Of a stretch of 64,000 nt of DNA, positions 12,401 through 21,955 are shown piece after piece. The first letter of the stretch is position 1; every line of letters begins with the position of its first letter. The stretch covers positions 41,681,180 through 41,745,179 of the forward strand of contig NC_054740.1 of assembly GCF_018143015.1 (NCBI RefSeq), read 5' to 3'. This stretch comes from Lytechinus variegatus. Lineage: Eukaryota > Echinodermata > Echinoidea > Temnopleuroida > Toxopneustidae. The translations under genes were made by a program, and so were the position numbers. Under the pieces are notes generated by a model. The model searched no databases, was not told the DNA's origin, and worked only from the letters and a program-made list of their open reading frames with translations.

Positions 12401-13452
12401 GGCCATTGACAATTTTACTCAGCAACTTCAAACTTACACGCCTTGGGAGGTGGGGACGGTCAGTTCGAATCCGAACTATCGAGGGGCGGTAGAGGGACCC
12501 CCCCCCCGAAAAAAATATTGAAATAAAACAATTAATGAAACAAAATAGTCGATTGACTTTAAATATCTCGATTGTTTAGCGGAGACTGGATTATTTGCTT
12601 TGACTTATCACTATTTTTTTTGCAAGTGATAAAACTGGAATATAGACGTATCAAATTTATTTCAAGGAAATTAAGTGTGTCTGCTAGATTTCAAATTTCA
12701 TTGACCTTAAATGCAGGCGGGTCAGAAACACTATGTCCGCTGTTTTGAAGGTGATAAGACGTACAAATCCGTTCCAGGTTTAATGAGGTCTGATTTTAAT
12801 TAGTGTTCCGCACACCTTGCACGCAAGCAAAACACATACAGGTTGACCTGAAAGAAAACAGACAGCCATTGCAAATTGTCAATACTTTCACAAATATATT
12901 TTGAGGCCAGTTGAACCTATTATACATTCGAATCGGTTGCATAGCATTAGTTCCGGCGACAATTGCTCCAATGGAAAATCTGCATGTTAAGCCAAACATA
13001 AAACTAATCTCCAAATCTAAATAAACCCCCGTCTTTATCTTTTCATTATTCTGCCGCGTGAGGTATTAATCAGGATCAAATGTCGCAAGAGCATTTGTCG
13101 TGTCACCTTAGAATCCGGGTGCTGAATCTTCCAATGGACTGTTTACGTATTTAATCTCCATTACGAAAGCGGAACAGAAGTGGAGGATGTTACTTAGACA
13201 TCACATTTGTTTAGATTTATGATTTATTGATTTTTGATAAACATCTAACGATATCCAGGGGTGGGGGGGGGGGGGGGTGTATACAAAAGGAAAGAGAGAA
13301 GGGTGAAATATTGTATTTTTTCTGAATATCATATCATAATCTATCACGAAATAGGATGCCGAAATTTTTGCTCGCTCTTTTTTTCTTTGTTTTCATTTTA
13401 CGCAATACGCCATATTTAGCCCCCTCAAACTTTTTGGCTGATTACACCACTG

Positions 13453-13457
13453 AGTAG

Positions 13458-13496
<39 letters not shown>

Positions 13497-13512
13497 AAAA
13501 AAAGAAAGAGAC
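13453..13512. repeat. (GA)n microsatellite, purine-rich
   Basis: About 40 bases of uninterrupted GA repeats, followed by an A/G stretch. Confidence 0.9.
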
Positions 13513-13608
13513 ATGGGTATCGTGTACCGTTTATAGTAACTCATGTTTTTTCATTATACTGTAAAGTCGCGCTACTTTTATGATCACCGATTCACTCGAG
13601 TACATAAG

Positions 13609-14525
13609 TATGGAAGCTTAAAAGTGCCACCGAGATGTTGAGATAATTATCTCGGGAAGTCGACATCTTGATAGCAAAAGATAAGATGACGAGATCCTGG
13701 ATCTCATCATGTCGACATCTTTTAGAAGAGATGATGAGATGACAAGATCCCGGATCTCATCATGTCAACATCTTTTGGAAGAGATGTTGAGATGACAAGA
13801 TCCCGGATCTCATCATGTTGACAACTTTTAGAAGAGATGATGAGATGACAAGATCCTGGATCTCATCATGTTGACATCTTTTGGAAGAGATGATGAGATG
13901 ACAAGATCCCGGATCTCATCATGTTGACATCTTGTAGAAGAGATGATGAGATGACAAGATCCTGGATCTCATCATGTTGACATCTTGTAGAAGAGATGAT
14001 GAGATGACAAGATCCTGGATCTCATCATGTCAACATCGTAAGAAGAGATGTTGAGATGACAAGATCATCTCATCATCTCATCATCTTTTCTACAAGATGT
14101 CAACATGATGAGATCCGGGATCTTGTCATCTCAACATCTCTTCTAAAAGATGTTGACATGATGAGATCCGGGATCTTGTCATCTCATCATCTGTTCTAAA
14201 AGATGTTGACATGATGAGATCCAGGATCTTGTCATCTCATCATCTCTTCTAAAAGATGTCGACATGATGAGATCCAGGATCTCGTCATCTCAACATCTCT
14301 TCTAAAAGATGTTGACATGATGAGATCCAGGATCTCGTCATCTCAACATCTCTTCTAAAAGATGTTGACATGATGAGATCCAGGATCTCGTCATCTCATC
14401 ATCTCTTCTAAAAGATGTCAACATGATGAGATCCAGGATCTCGTCATCTTATATTTTGCTATCAAGATGTCGACTTCCCGAGATAATTATCTCAACATCT
14501 CGGTGGCACTTTTAAGCTTCCATAC
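13609..14525. mobile_element. Foldback element, 0.9 kb, seven 53-bp repeats per arm
   Basis: The outer ends are TGGAAGCTTAAAAGTGCC and its exact inverse, followed inward by GAGATGTTGAGATAATTATC and GTCGACATCTTGATAGCAAA on both sides. Each arm then contains seven tandem units of about 53 bp with core GATCCTGGATCTCATCATGT (left) or the inverse (right). The symmetry centre is near 14070. TACATAAG lies at 13601-13608, just outside the left end, and again at 14523-14530 at the right end, partly shared with the terminal TA, so a target duplication of 6-8 bp is likely. The plan matches foldback elements such as the TU family of sea urchins. It has no coding capacity. It sits 127 bp before the truncated tRNA at 14653. 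Confidence 0.9.
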
Positions 14526-14652
14526 ATAAGGGATGGCGCTGATCTGGAGCGGATAAAACACCTAAATATTAGCCAGCGCCATTCTTAACTAAAAAATACG
14601 ACGTACATCTTATAAGTAGCCCGGGCCTGGTCTGGACCAACGAGTTACTCCA

Positions 14653-14713
14653 GCCGTGATCGTCTAGAGGTTAGGACATTGCGTTGTGGCCGCAATAACC
14701 CAGGTTCGAATCC
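14653..14713 (+). pseudogene. Truncated tRNA-His(GTG) pseudogene, copy 4
   Basis: The first 61 nt are identical to copy 1, but the 3' strand of the T-stem beyond TCC and the whole 3' acceptor strand are missing. Compared with the 8-kb block, 25 nt have been lost between a short T-containing junction in the tRNA and the T-run that follows it, so the sequence jumps from GAATCC straight into the T-run and then CAATTTGC. It cannot form an acceptor stem. A- and B-box sequences remain, so Pol III could still start here. Confidence 0.95.
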
Positions 14714-14946
14714 TTTTTTTCAATTTGCTATCTGTTCATTTCCTTTAAATGCTTTTTTTAATTTCTTTTATTTCAATTGGTCCACAGAAGATGCGACATT
14801 AACAAGTTAAATTTTAATGTCAATCAATTTAGTTGTATATCATGATGAGGGATATTCTGCCCAGAATTAATGTTGATATGAATGCACAAAATTTGAGTTG
14901 TATGCTTAACGTACATACGAAACCAGGACAGAACGCAATCACACAA

Positions 14947-15018
14947 GCCGTGATCGTCTAGTGGTTAGGACATTGCGTTGTGGCCGCAATAACCCAGGTT
15001 CGAATCCTGGTCACGGCA
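14947..15018 (+). tRNA. tRNA-His (GTG), copy 5
   Basis: Identical to copy 2, including the GTCTAGTGG D-loop form, and the 5' spacer back to 14721 is almost identical to 8141-8366. It is the duplicate of copy 2. All stems are intact; T5 terminator. Confidence 0.97.
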
Positions 15019-15295
15019 TTTTTTAGTAATTTTTTTTTCACGATCATTATTTCCTGTGGAGCTTTGAAATCCATTATTCATTTCATTAAGTCCACAGAAG
15101 ACACAACATCAAAACAGTCAAACTTTTGAATTATGTTGAATATCATAAGCAATGAAATCCTGAACAGAAGGAATGGCACTCAGTAAGCGTCCATATTATA
15201 AGGGAAAAGCAAAACAAAAATAGGTACTGAGATGCAATATCATGAATATAGAGAGTTAATGTAACATATATAAACGACATAATACACTCATAAAA

Positions 15296-15367
15296 GCCGT
15301 GATCGTCTAGAGGTTAGGACATTGCGTTGTGGCCGCAATAACCCATGTTCGAATCCTGGTCACGGCA
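15296..15367 (+). tRNA. tRNA-His (GTG), copy 6, with T-stem mismatch
   Basis: Duplicate of copy 3, but the T-stem 5' strand reads CCATG instead of CCAGG, leaving one mismatched pair in the T-stem and altering the B-box at one position. The trailing sequence is GCATTGTTTTC, so the terminator is a TTTT interrupted from the gene by a G. It may be a weaker or decaying gene. Confidence 0.9.
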
Positions 15368-15588
15368 TTGTTTTCACTTATATTATTTTTTGTACAATTT
15401 TTACTCATTTCTTTTAAATAATTTTGATTTCATTTATTTCAATTAGTCGACAGAAGATACGATATTTAATTAAAATGTCAATGTCAATCAATTTTGTTGA
15501 ATCTCACAATAAAGGAATCCTGCCCTGAAGCATAACGCACAAAGTTGGATTTGTATCATCTCAGTAATACATGTACCTTGGTCATGTT

Positions 15589-15746
15589 GGTCACATTTGC
15601 TCTACCATGTCTACGGCGGCCGTACGGCGAGTCGAAAACAGCCGTTTAATTCACTTTTATTCAAACCACCAATGTTTAGCTGGTACAAAAATGTTAAAAC
15701 GGCTGTTTTCGACTCGCCGTACGGCCGCCGTAGAACAAATGTGACC
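15589..15746. mobile_element. Palindromic MITE, TACGGCGGCCGTACGG family, copy 1
   Basis: The inverted ends are GGTCACATTTG and CAAATGTGACC. The inner arms are CTACGGCGGCCGTACGGCG with AGTCGAAAACAGCCGTTT and their exact inverse. It has inserted into the spacer between tRNA copies 6 and 7. The centre of the compound element at 28270-28590 carries the same family. Confidence 0.85.
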
Positions 15747-15835
15747 ATGGTATTAACCTCCATAAGAAGAAAATAGAGCAGAAAGAGAGATAAAGAATGG
15801 AGATAAAGGTACAAACAATAATTAAAATCAGTCAA

Positions 15836-15907
15836 GCCGTGATCGTCTAGAGGTTAGGACATTGCGTTGTGGCCGCAATAACCCAGGTTCGAATCCTGGT
15901 CACGGCA
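15836..15907 (+). tRNA. tRNA-His (GTG), copy 7
   Basis: The gene body is identical to copy 1. Unlike the others, no T-run directly follows (GCATTCTGGTTCATTG); the first TTTT is about 18 nt downstream, so primary transcripts may be longer or termination poorer. The 5' spacer is enlarged by the MITE at 15589-15746. Confidence 0.95.
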
Positions 15908-16160
15908 TTCTGGTTCATTGAATTATTTTCCCTCATTATTATTCAGTAATTCCTTGTAGGGCTTTGAATTTTATGTTATTTGTTTATTTATTTTATTAGG
16001 TCGGAAGAAGACACGGAAGGAAAACATTAAAACCGTTTTAGTCAATTTTGCTGAAAATAACTATGAATGCACGCCTGCTCAGACTGATTGCGCTTATTGT
16101 TGATATTGCAAGAAGTTTGACTTATTTTTGTATATTTCAGTTAATATAAATAAGTAGAGT

Positions 16161-16258
16161 AGAAAAATGAAGAATAAATGAGAGAGGAAGAGAAAGAGAG
16201 AGAGAGAAGAAGAGAGAGTGGGAGAGAGAAAAAGGAAGGGAGGGGGAGGGGAGGTAGC
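16161..16258. repeat. Polypurine tract, about 95 nt
   Basis: Almost pure A/G on the + strand with several GAGAGAGA runs and GGGAGGGGGAGGGG near the end. Long polypurine/polypyrimidine tracts can adopt triplex (H-DNA) structure. It also generates a spurious Ser/Leu-rich minus-strand reading frame. Confidence 0.85.
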
Positions 16259-16279
16259 GGAGAGCGACAGAGCTGGATA

Positions 16280-16514
16280 CACAGTAAAGACGCAGTTTAA
16301 AATTTTATACAACGCTTTTTCTAGTGTATGAACCTTCAATAGTTGTTTACTGGCCTAAACGTTCACCTTTAATTTATTGAGAAATGCATACTAAAATATA
16401 ATTTTTGTTGTTTAAGATAGTAAACACTCGTTTGATTTGTTTCAATTTAAACAGCTCCTGCAAGGCTCATATCGTAAAAGAGGTTGTATACAATATGAAC
16501 AGCGTTTTTACTGT
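16280..16514. mobile_element. MITE, CACAGTAAAaACGC family, copy 1
   Basis: The left end CACAGTAAAGACGCAGTTTA and right end ATGAACAGCGTTTTTACTGT are inverted repeats. The ends and length (about 235 bp) agree with the element at 56853-57081. It is inserted between tRNA copies 7 and 8. Confidence 0.7.
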
Positions 16515-16560
16515 TTAAAATTAAGATATTAACAATACTAGACAATGTGCAACCATACAA

Positions 16561-16632
16561 GCCGTGATCGTCTAGTGGTTAGGACATTGCGTTGTGGCCG
16601 CAATAACCCAGGTTCGAATCCTGGTCACGGCA
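16561..16632 (+). tRNA. tRNA-His (GTG), copy 8
   Basis: The same as copy 2 (GTCTAGTGG form), all stems intact, terminator T6. The following spacer resembles those after copies 2 and 5 until about 16830, where a 3.6-kb insertion interrupts it; the spacer resumes near 20450. Confidence 0.97.
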
Positions 16633-17544
16633 TTTTTTGTATTTTTTTTCACGATGCATTATTTCCTGTGGAGCTTTGAAATTCATTATTCATTTCATTA
16701 AGTCCACAGAAGACACAACATCAAAACAGTCAAACTTTTGAATTTTGTTGAACATGATAAGCAATGAATTCCTGACCAGAAGGAATCGCACTCAGTAAGC
16801 GTCCACATTAAAAGAGAAAAACTAAAAAAAAAAATCTTCCATAGAGCACTTTAAAAAATCTAACCAATAACTATAACACGCACATCATTCATCCTATTTA
16901 GGATATCTTGTGGATCTTCTGTTCTTCCGGATTCCCCCCTGCCTTTATTTCGCTTCTTTTACCGTCTCCTTTCATTCAATTTTTTTTTTCAAATTCAATT
17001 CGGATTTGTTAAACAATACTCATCAAAAGTCCGAAGACTAACAATGTGAGTTTACATCTAAAAAGTACATAATAAAGAAATAAATAAATACGTAACATGC
17101 AGTGACCATTTGAAGAAGACAAAAAAATATACATTATGTTTAAAACGCAATAATAGTGCTACCTGTGCAGATTTTTTTTTTACTCGTTTTTGTCCTTTGT
17201 TTTGTTGTTGTTGTCTTTTTTTTCAATTTGTCTCTTCTTGTAATATCTCGTCTGTCTTGTTTTGGTATAACTTTTTGTCATGTCTTGTTCTTGTACCGTT
17301 CTGTCACGGTTCTAGGACAATTACCCCCCGGACAACTACCTCCGGACAATTACCCCCTGAGGACAATTACCCCCCGAGGACAATTATCCCCCGGACAATT
17401 ACCCCCCGGACAATTACCCCCCGGACAACTACCCCCCGGACAACTACCCCCGGACAATTGCCCCCAGTATAAATCCTCCCTTTTCTCCAGCATCAGAATT
17501 AAACGGGACCCATTGTAAGTTTTGGTCGGTGGCACAGGTTTTCG

Positions 17545-18068
17545 AAATAAACCCCTCAAAAAAAGTTCCGCAGCTCAAGTTTGAGTGCTAATAAATTTCT
17601 TAGTGTGCCATCATCATATGTAAAAGTGGTGTCATTGGAAAGTATGATTATACTTCTTTACGATCATGTGTCATTTGTAATGCTGGTGTTATGAAATACA
17701 CAGACATGATAAATATGCAGCAATGTAAAAAATGAAATGTTGCAAAATGCGTCGTTTGCAATAGCGAATTTCCAATTGTTTCGATGATGGACCGAGTGCA
17801 TTCACTGTCACCTGCATGGTGGAAATTCTATAGAAATGGAGACTCTTGTTAGAAATCAATGCATTTTGCAACATTTCACTTCTGACTTTTCTCAATGTTC
17901 AGGGTGATTGCATATTCCATGATTACATAATCACAGCAAATGGCATGTCATTGTAAAGAAGAATAATTTAGCTTTCTAATGATACCAGTTTCATCTTTTA
18001 TACTTCATTAACCAAAAAGATATCATCCCCAAAACTGAGTTGCAAAACTTTTTTTGAGGGGTTTATTT
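17545..18068. mobile_element. Long palindromic MITE nested in the foldback
   Basis: The ends AAATAAACCCCTCAAAAAAA and the inverse TTTTTTTGAGGGGTTTATTT are exact inverted repeats. Further inside, blocks such as GTGTCATTGGAAAG, CTTCTTTACGATCATG and GTTGCAAAATGC recur in inverse order in the right half, so most of the 524 bp is one degenerate palindrome. Non-coding. Confidence 0.85.
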
Positions 18069-18641
18069 TCTACTTTATCTTACGTTGATAACTTTTTCTT
18101 TCTCTTTATATTGCTCTTTTTCCTGTCCTCTCACTTTCTTCTTTTCTTTCTTTTTTTTGTTTAGCGGCGCCTTCTGCATCATGAAAAATGGGGGAGGGGG
18201 GGGGGGCTTGCACCCGAAACCTCCCATTTGGCTATGCATATATTCATCAGAAAATGTGTAAACTGGCCCTCATACTAAGTTTTCTTAGAACAATTGAACA
18301 AGATTAGTCATGATAATAACAAATGCTGAATATCTCTGATAACAACTGATCTGATTTTTTTTAATATTTATTTTGGGTTTAATTTCAGGAAAGAAATCAG
18401 GCAAATAGATAAAACGTAAAAAAAGACACCTTCATAGGTAGAAATATATTGAAAGTCGATAACGCAACTATCAACACTTACACTGTCAAGTAGGACCTAT
18501 AATCCTGTTATTTTAAAACAATTCAACTAACAAGAAGCTTAGAATTATGAAACAATTGGTGCACATTCCAGATTAAGATGCGGCTTTATAACTTAATACA
18601 GTAAGCTAAAAAAACTTTATGCAGAGATAATACACACAAGA

Positions 18642-18692
18642 ACATCTTGTAATTTTACCATTTAGGCCCTAATTGGTAAAATTACAAGGTGT
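18642..18692. repeat. Short perfect-looking hairpin
   Basis: The arm CTTGTAATTTTACCA is followed after 13 bases by its inverse TGGTAAAATTACAAG, with ACA/TGT extensions. The loop contains TTTAGGCCCTAAT. It lies inside the middle domain of the 2.2-kb foldback. Confidence 0.8.
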
Positions 18693-19574
18693 TTTTTTTT
18701 GTATTATTCTTTGGTGAAAGCAACATTAAAGAAGGAAATTAAGTACCAAAATTACTAAATTGTAAACAATATGACATAATCAAATACAGTGTTTTTTATG
18801 CAAATTGGCAACCATGATAGTATACAATTCGTTGAAGGTGCATTTTAAGGACGGTTTGTAAGAATTTATAACTTTTACAACTTTCTTACAGCGTTCGTTT
18901 GAATCCAACATACTCGAGTACTTCTTACGTCAAACGTACGGCCGACGTATGACTCTGTGCACTCCTTTTGTCTAGGGAGTTATGGTGCGGGGGGGGGGGG
19001 GTAATTGTCCGGGTGGTAGTTGTCCGGGGGTAATTGGCCGGGGTTAATTGTCCAGGGGTAATTGTCCGGGAGGTAATTATCCGGGGGGTAATTGTCCAGG
19101 AGGTAATTGTCCGGGGGGGGGTAGTTGTCCGGGGGGTAGTTGTCTGGGGGTAGTTGTTCCGGGGGGGGGAGGGTAATTGTCCGGGGGGTAGTTATCCGGG
19201 GGTAATTGTCCAGGGGGTAATTGTCCGGGGGTAATTATCCGGGGGTAATTGTCTGGGGGGTAGTTGTCCGGGGGTAGTTATCCGGGGGGTAGTTTTCCGG
19301 GGGTAATTATCCTCGAGGGGTAGTTGTCCGGGGGGTAATTGTCCGGGGGTAGTTGTGCGGGGGTAGTTGTGCGGGGGTAGTTTTCCGGGGGTAATTATCC
19401 TCGGGGGGTAGTTGTCCGGGGGGTAATTGTCCGGGGGTAGTTGTGCGGGGGTAGTTGTCCTGATCCCTTCTGTCACGTCCTGTTTTCGTAACGTTTTGTC
19501 TTGTGTGTCTTTTTCAATTTTTCTTCATATCTTGTTATATAACCCAGCCTTGTTTATCTTTTACTTAGGAGAAT

Positions 19575-20173
19575 ATGTAATATATATATATAGTAAATAG
19601 TGGTAGTAAAATACGAGCTGTGATTGGCTGGATTGGTACCACGTGACCTCCCTTCAAAAAGTTATATTGTACATATGTACAATATAACTTTCCATTTTTG
19701 GATGGCAAAACCCGTGTTAAATGAATGGGGAGAATATCGATTAATTTGTTTTCAATCGATATATTTGTATATCGATTTCCCAAAGTAGCATTTTTATAAT
19801 TTCCGATAGCAGATAGAAATACAAATTTACGTGGTTTAACCCCTTGCAGCAGACGACAAATTGAACATCGTGTTCAATTGGAATTTCACAAATATGAGGT
19901 AAGAAGAACGTATGCCATCTAGATCTAGACTATGGTAAAATCCATGATGGGGGGCTTAGATTGAGGGATCTATTTACTATAATAAATAGTGAACTTCTAT
20001 CATACAATATTACTGGACTATATGAACGCCAAATATAAAATTATCCCTCGTGCAAGCCTATTTCACCTCGGCCTTCGGCCTCGGTGAAATAAACCTGCAC
20101 TCGGGATAATTTTATATTTGTCGTACATATAATCCAGTATATTGTACAATAGATTGTACACTATTTATATAAT

Positions 20174-20180
<7 letters not shown>
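19575..20180. mobile_element. Probable composite AT-rich palindromic element
   Basis: Two inverted structures lie between TA-rich ends reading ATATAGTAAATAGTGG (left) and CACTATTTATATAATAG (right). The first is a 34-bp perfect palindrome (19658-19691). The second is a long hairpin (about 19969-20173) whose arms carry CAAATATAAAATTATCCC and the inverse, closing on CTCGGCC-TTCG-GGCCTCGG. The element limits are my estimate. Confidence 0.5.
19658..19691. repeat. Perfect 34-bp palindrome
   Basis: AAAGTTATATTGTACAT is followed immediately by its exact inverse, 17 bp per arm and no loop, centred at 19674/19675. Confidence 0.95.

Positions 20181-20213
<33 letters not shown>
20176..20213. repeat. (TA)n microsatellite
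   Basis: About 38 bases of uninterrupted TA repeats at the edge of the palindromic element. Confidence 0.95.
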
Positions 20214-20216
<3 letters not shown>

Positions 20217-20280
20217 ACAAGGATTTACATATAATTTTTACAAGAAAGATATGATGACTTGTATATTATATATATATATT

Positions 20281-20452
20281 GTTTTTTCTGCATTAATATG
20301 TCTTATTTATTGAAGGAATCCTTCAATAACAAGCTTTGCTTTCCAGAAGGTTCCTATTTCATTTCAAAATGTTATATTATATTTTGCTTTACTTCGTAAC
20401 TTTGTTGAAATTTTGGAATGAATAAATTCGTTATCAATCAATCAATCAATCA
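20281..20452 (+). mobile_element. Probable LINE 3' end with ATCA tail
   Basis: Untranslated-looking DNA ends in GGAATGAATAAATTCGTTATC followed by four ATCA repeats, a non-LTR retrotransposon-like tail. It meets the resumed tRNA-His spacer at about 20450 and so marks the right edge of the 3.6-kb insertion between tRNA copies 8 and 9. Confidence 0.45.
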
Positions 20453-20528
20453 AAAACAAAACAGAGATGCAATATCATGAATATAGAGAATCTATGTAAG
20501 ATATAAACGACATGATACAGTCAAACAA

Positions 20529-20600
20529 GCCGTGATCGTCTAGTGGTTAGGACATTGCGTTGTGGCCGCAATAACCCAGGTTCGAATCCTGGTCACAGCA
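20529..20600 (+). tRNA. tRNA-His (GTG), copy 9, with acceptor mismatch
   Basis: The D-loop form is GTCTAGTGG. The 3' acceptor strand reads TCACAGC instead of TCACGGC, giving a C-A mismatch at the third acceptor pair. Everything else, including boxes A and B and a T7 terminator, is intact. It is the last copy of the array and possibly of reduced function. Confidence 0.92.
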
Positions 20601-21721
20601 TTTTTTTATCAACTCAACAGATCCAATTGGATTCCGTAAGGTGGATAGAGCGCAGTTTTGTTATCGAGGCGGTTTTTTTTTTATCCCAGAAAGGTGGAGC
20701 ATAAGGCTAATAATAAGCAAGTCACGTCCATGTGGTATATACTGCTTGCAATTTTGTATTGGCCCATTCATTTTTCCATGCTTCACCGAGATTAGTCATT
20801 CTTTTTCACTTCTTGTAGACACCTTTCTTATCACCATCCCCCCCATAATGTATAGTTCTTGCACAAGAGACCCCATCACCCCTGTCCAACAATTGTATAA
20901 TCCGGAAAGTGGCATATTGAAGGGGGAGCGAGGGAGGGGGGGGGGGTTCAAGGAATAATAAAAAAAAAGCTTATCAAAAAGTGCGACTACACCTTTCCTC
21001 ACTCTGATCTTGCTATTCTTTCGAAACCGCTAAAGACAGCTCAACTCACTAGGGCATTCAACTTTAACCGAAGGTGTCACTGGCTATTCACCGAGAAATC
21101 TCCACTTTATCATGAAAATATGATTTGCGTTCAATTCTAAGGGGCATACATGACCTCCTTGGACCACACACTCTCCAAAACTGACCCCCTTTATTTTAAA
21201 TGATTAAATGGAAAATCAAGACCGTTTGAAAATAAAGTTACTTTCAGACGATGAAGACTGCGTCTCAACCAATGAAACTCGATGGATTTACTTGAAGTCA
21301 GTAAAAATCGTGTTGCGGACTGAAGGGTGGAGGGGGAGGGGTCAGATTTGAGAGCAAAAATAATATTGTCAACTGTTTGAAGTGAAGACCTTCCTTGTTC
21401 AATTAAAACATTTTGATAGAGAGAATTCCTTGTTCATATTTTTCATAAAAAGGAAAATTCCAAATCGAAATGGGAAATCACATTGTTAATACTTATGGCT
21501 TTCTCCCAGTGAATAAGATCGCATTGATCGATCTGTTTGATAAGTCAGAAAAAAGGGAAATGTTGTGGTACCCCCTGCCGAATAATATCCTGGATGTACT
21601 CTTGCAAACACAAACGAAATGACGAAGGGCCTACTTTGAATCAATCCAAACCTCTTAAGCTCGCCCCCGTTATTTGAATGTACCGTAGACACAGAGACAT
21701 TCGAGAGTTTTCACAAGGAAT
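20601..21721. other. No gene seen
   Basis: Non-coding by eye. The frame at 20641-20958 crosses a poly-G tract (20936-20946) and has no recognisable domain; I treat it as chance. No repeat ends were found. Confidence 0.45.
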
Positions 21722-21955
21722 GCGCAGACGCTTTTTTGAACGTAGAGAATATATTGTCAAAAGCTCTTCATGACAAAGCAGTCTTTGTCGAACAGCAGTG
21801 TCCTCTTGGACCAAGGAAAAAAATTGTCAGCTCGATCCGACTCTTAAGACGATCTGCTGTCACGGTTCACCACTTTTCGACAATGACCTCTAGGTTTTCC
21901 AATATGATATCCCTTTTTTCAATAGAATTTCAACGTTCTAGAAAGCGGCTGCATA
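21722..21955. mobile_element. MITE (CAGACG-end family), copy 2
   Basis: Left end CGCAGACGCTTTTTTGAACG, right end CAACGTTCTAGAAAGCGGCTG. Aligns with copy 1 (3417-3690) in opposite orientation over most of its length. Confidence 0.75.

Larger units (their letters stand above)
8794..13608. other. Gene-poor spacer inside the tRNA-His array
   Basis: No convincing protein gene. It contains a LINE-like 3' tail (9100-9456), poly-C tracts (9062-9072, 10483-10495, 12498-12507), poly-G tracts (11482-11492, 12291-12303, 13263-13277), a perfect CRE palindrome (10548-10555), a GC-richer patch near 9930-10050 and a dispersed GCGAGC-motif repeat (about 13365-13430). A minus-strand frame at 11703-11963 (86 codons) has a protein-like composition but matches nothing I know. 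Confidence 0.5.
17309..19467. mobile_element. Foldback element, 2.2 kb, 15-bp repeat arms
   Basis: The left arm (about 17309-17470) has about ten units of GGACAATTACCCCCC. The right arm (about 18989-19462) has about 31 units of the inverse, GGGGTAATTGTCCGG. A direct repeat TTCTGTCACG lies at 17299-17308 and 19468-19477, as expected for a target duplication. TU elements of sea urchins are known to have outer arms of about 15-bp tandem repeats. The arms are unequal in length. The middle domain of about 1.5 kb is non-coding and carries a second inserted element at 17545-18068. Reading frames over the arms (Pro/Thr-rich peptides) are artefacts of the repeats. Confidence 0.85.

Noticed and set aside
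17110-19476. Pro/Thr/Gln/Asp-rich ORFs over the 15-bp repeats
   Set aside because: They are simple translations of the GGACAATTACCCC array in several frames on both strands.
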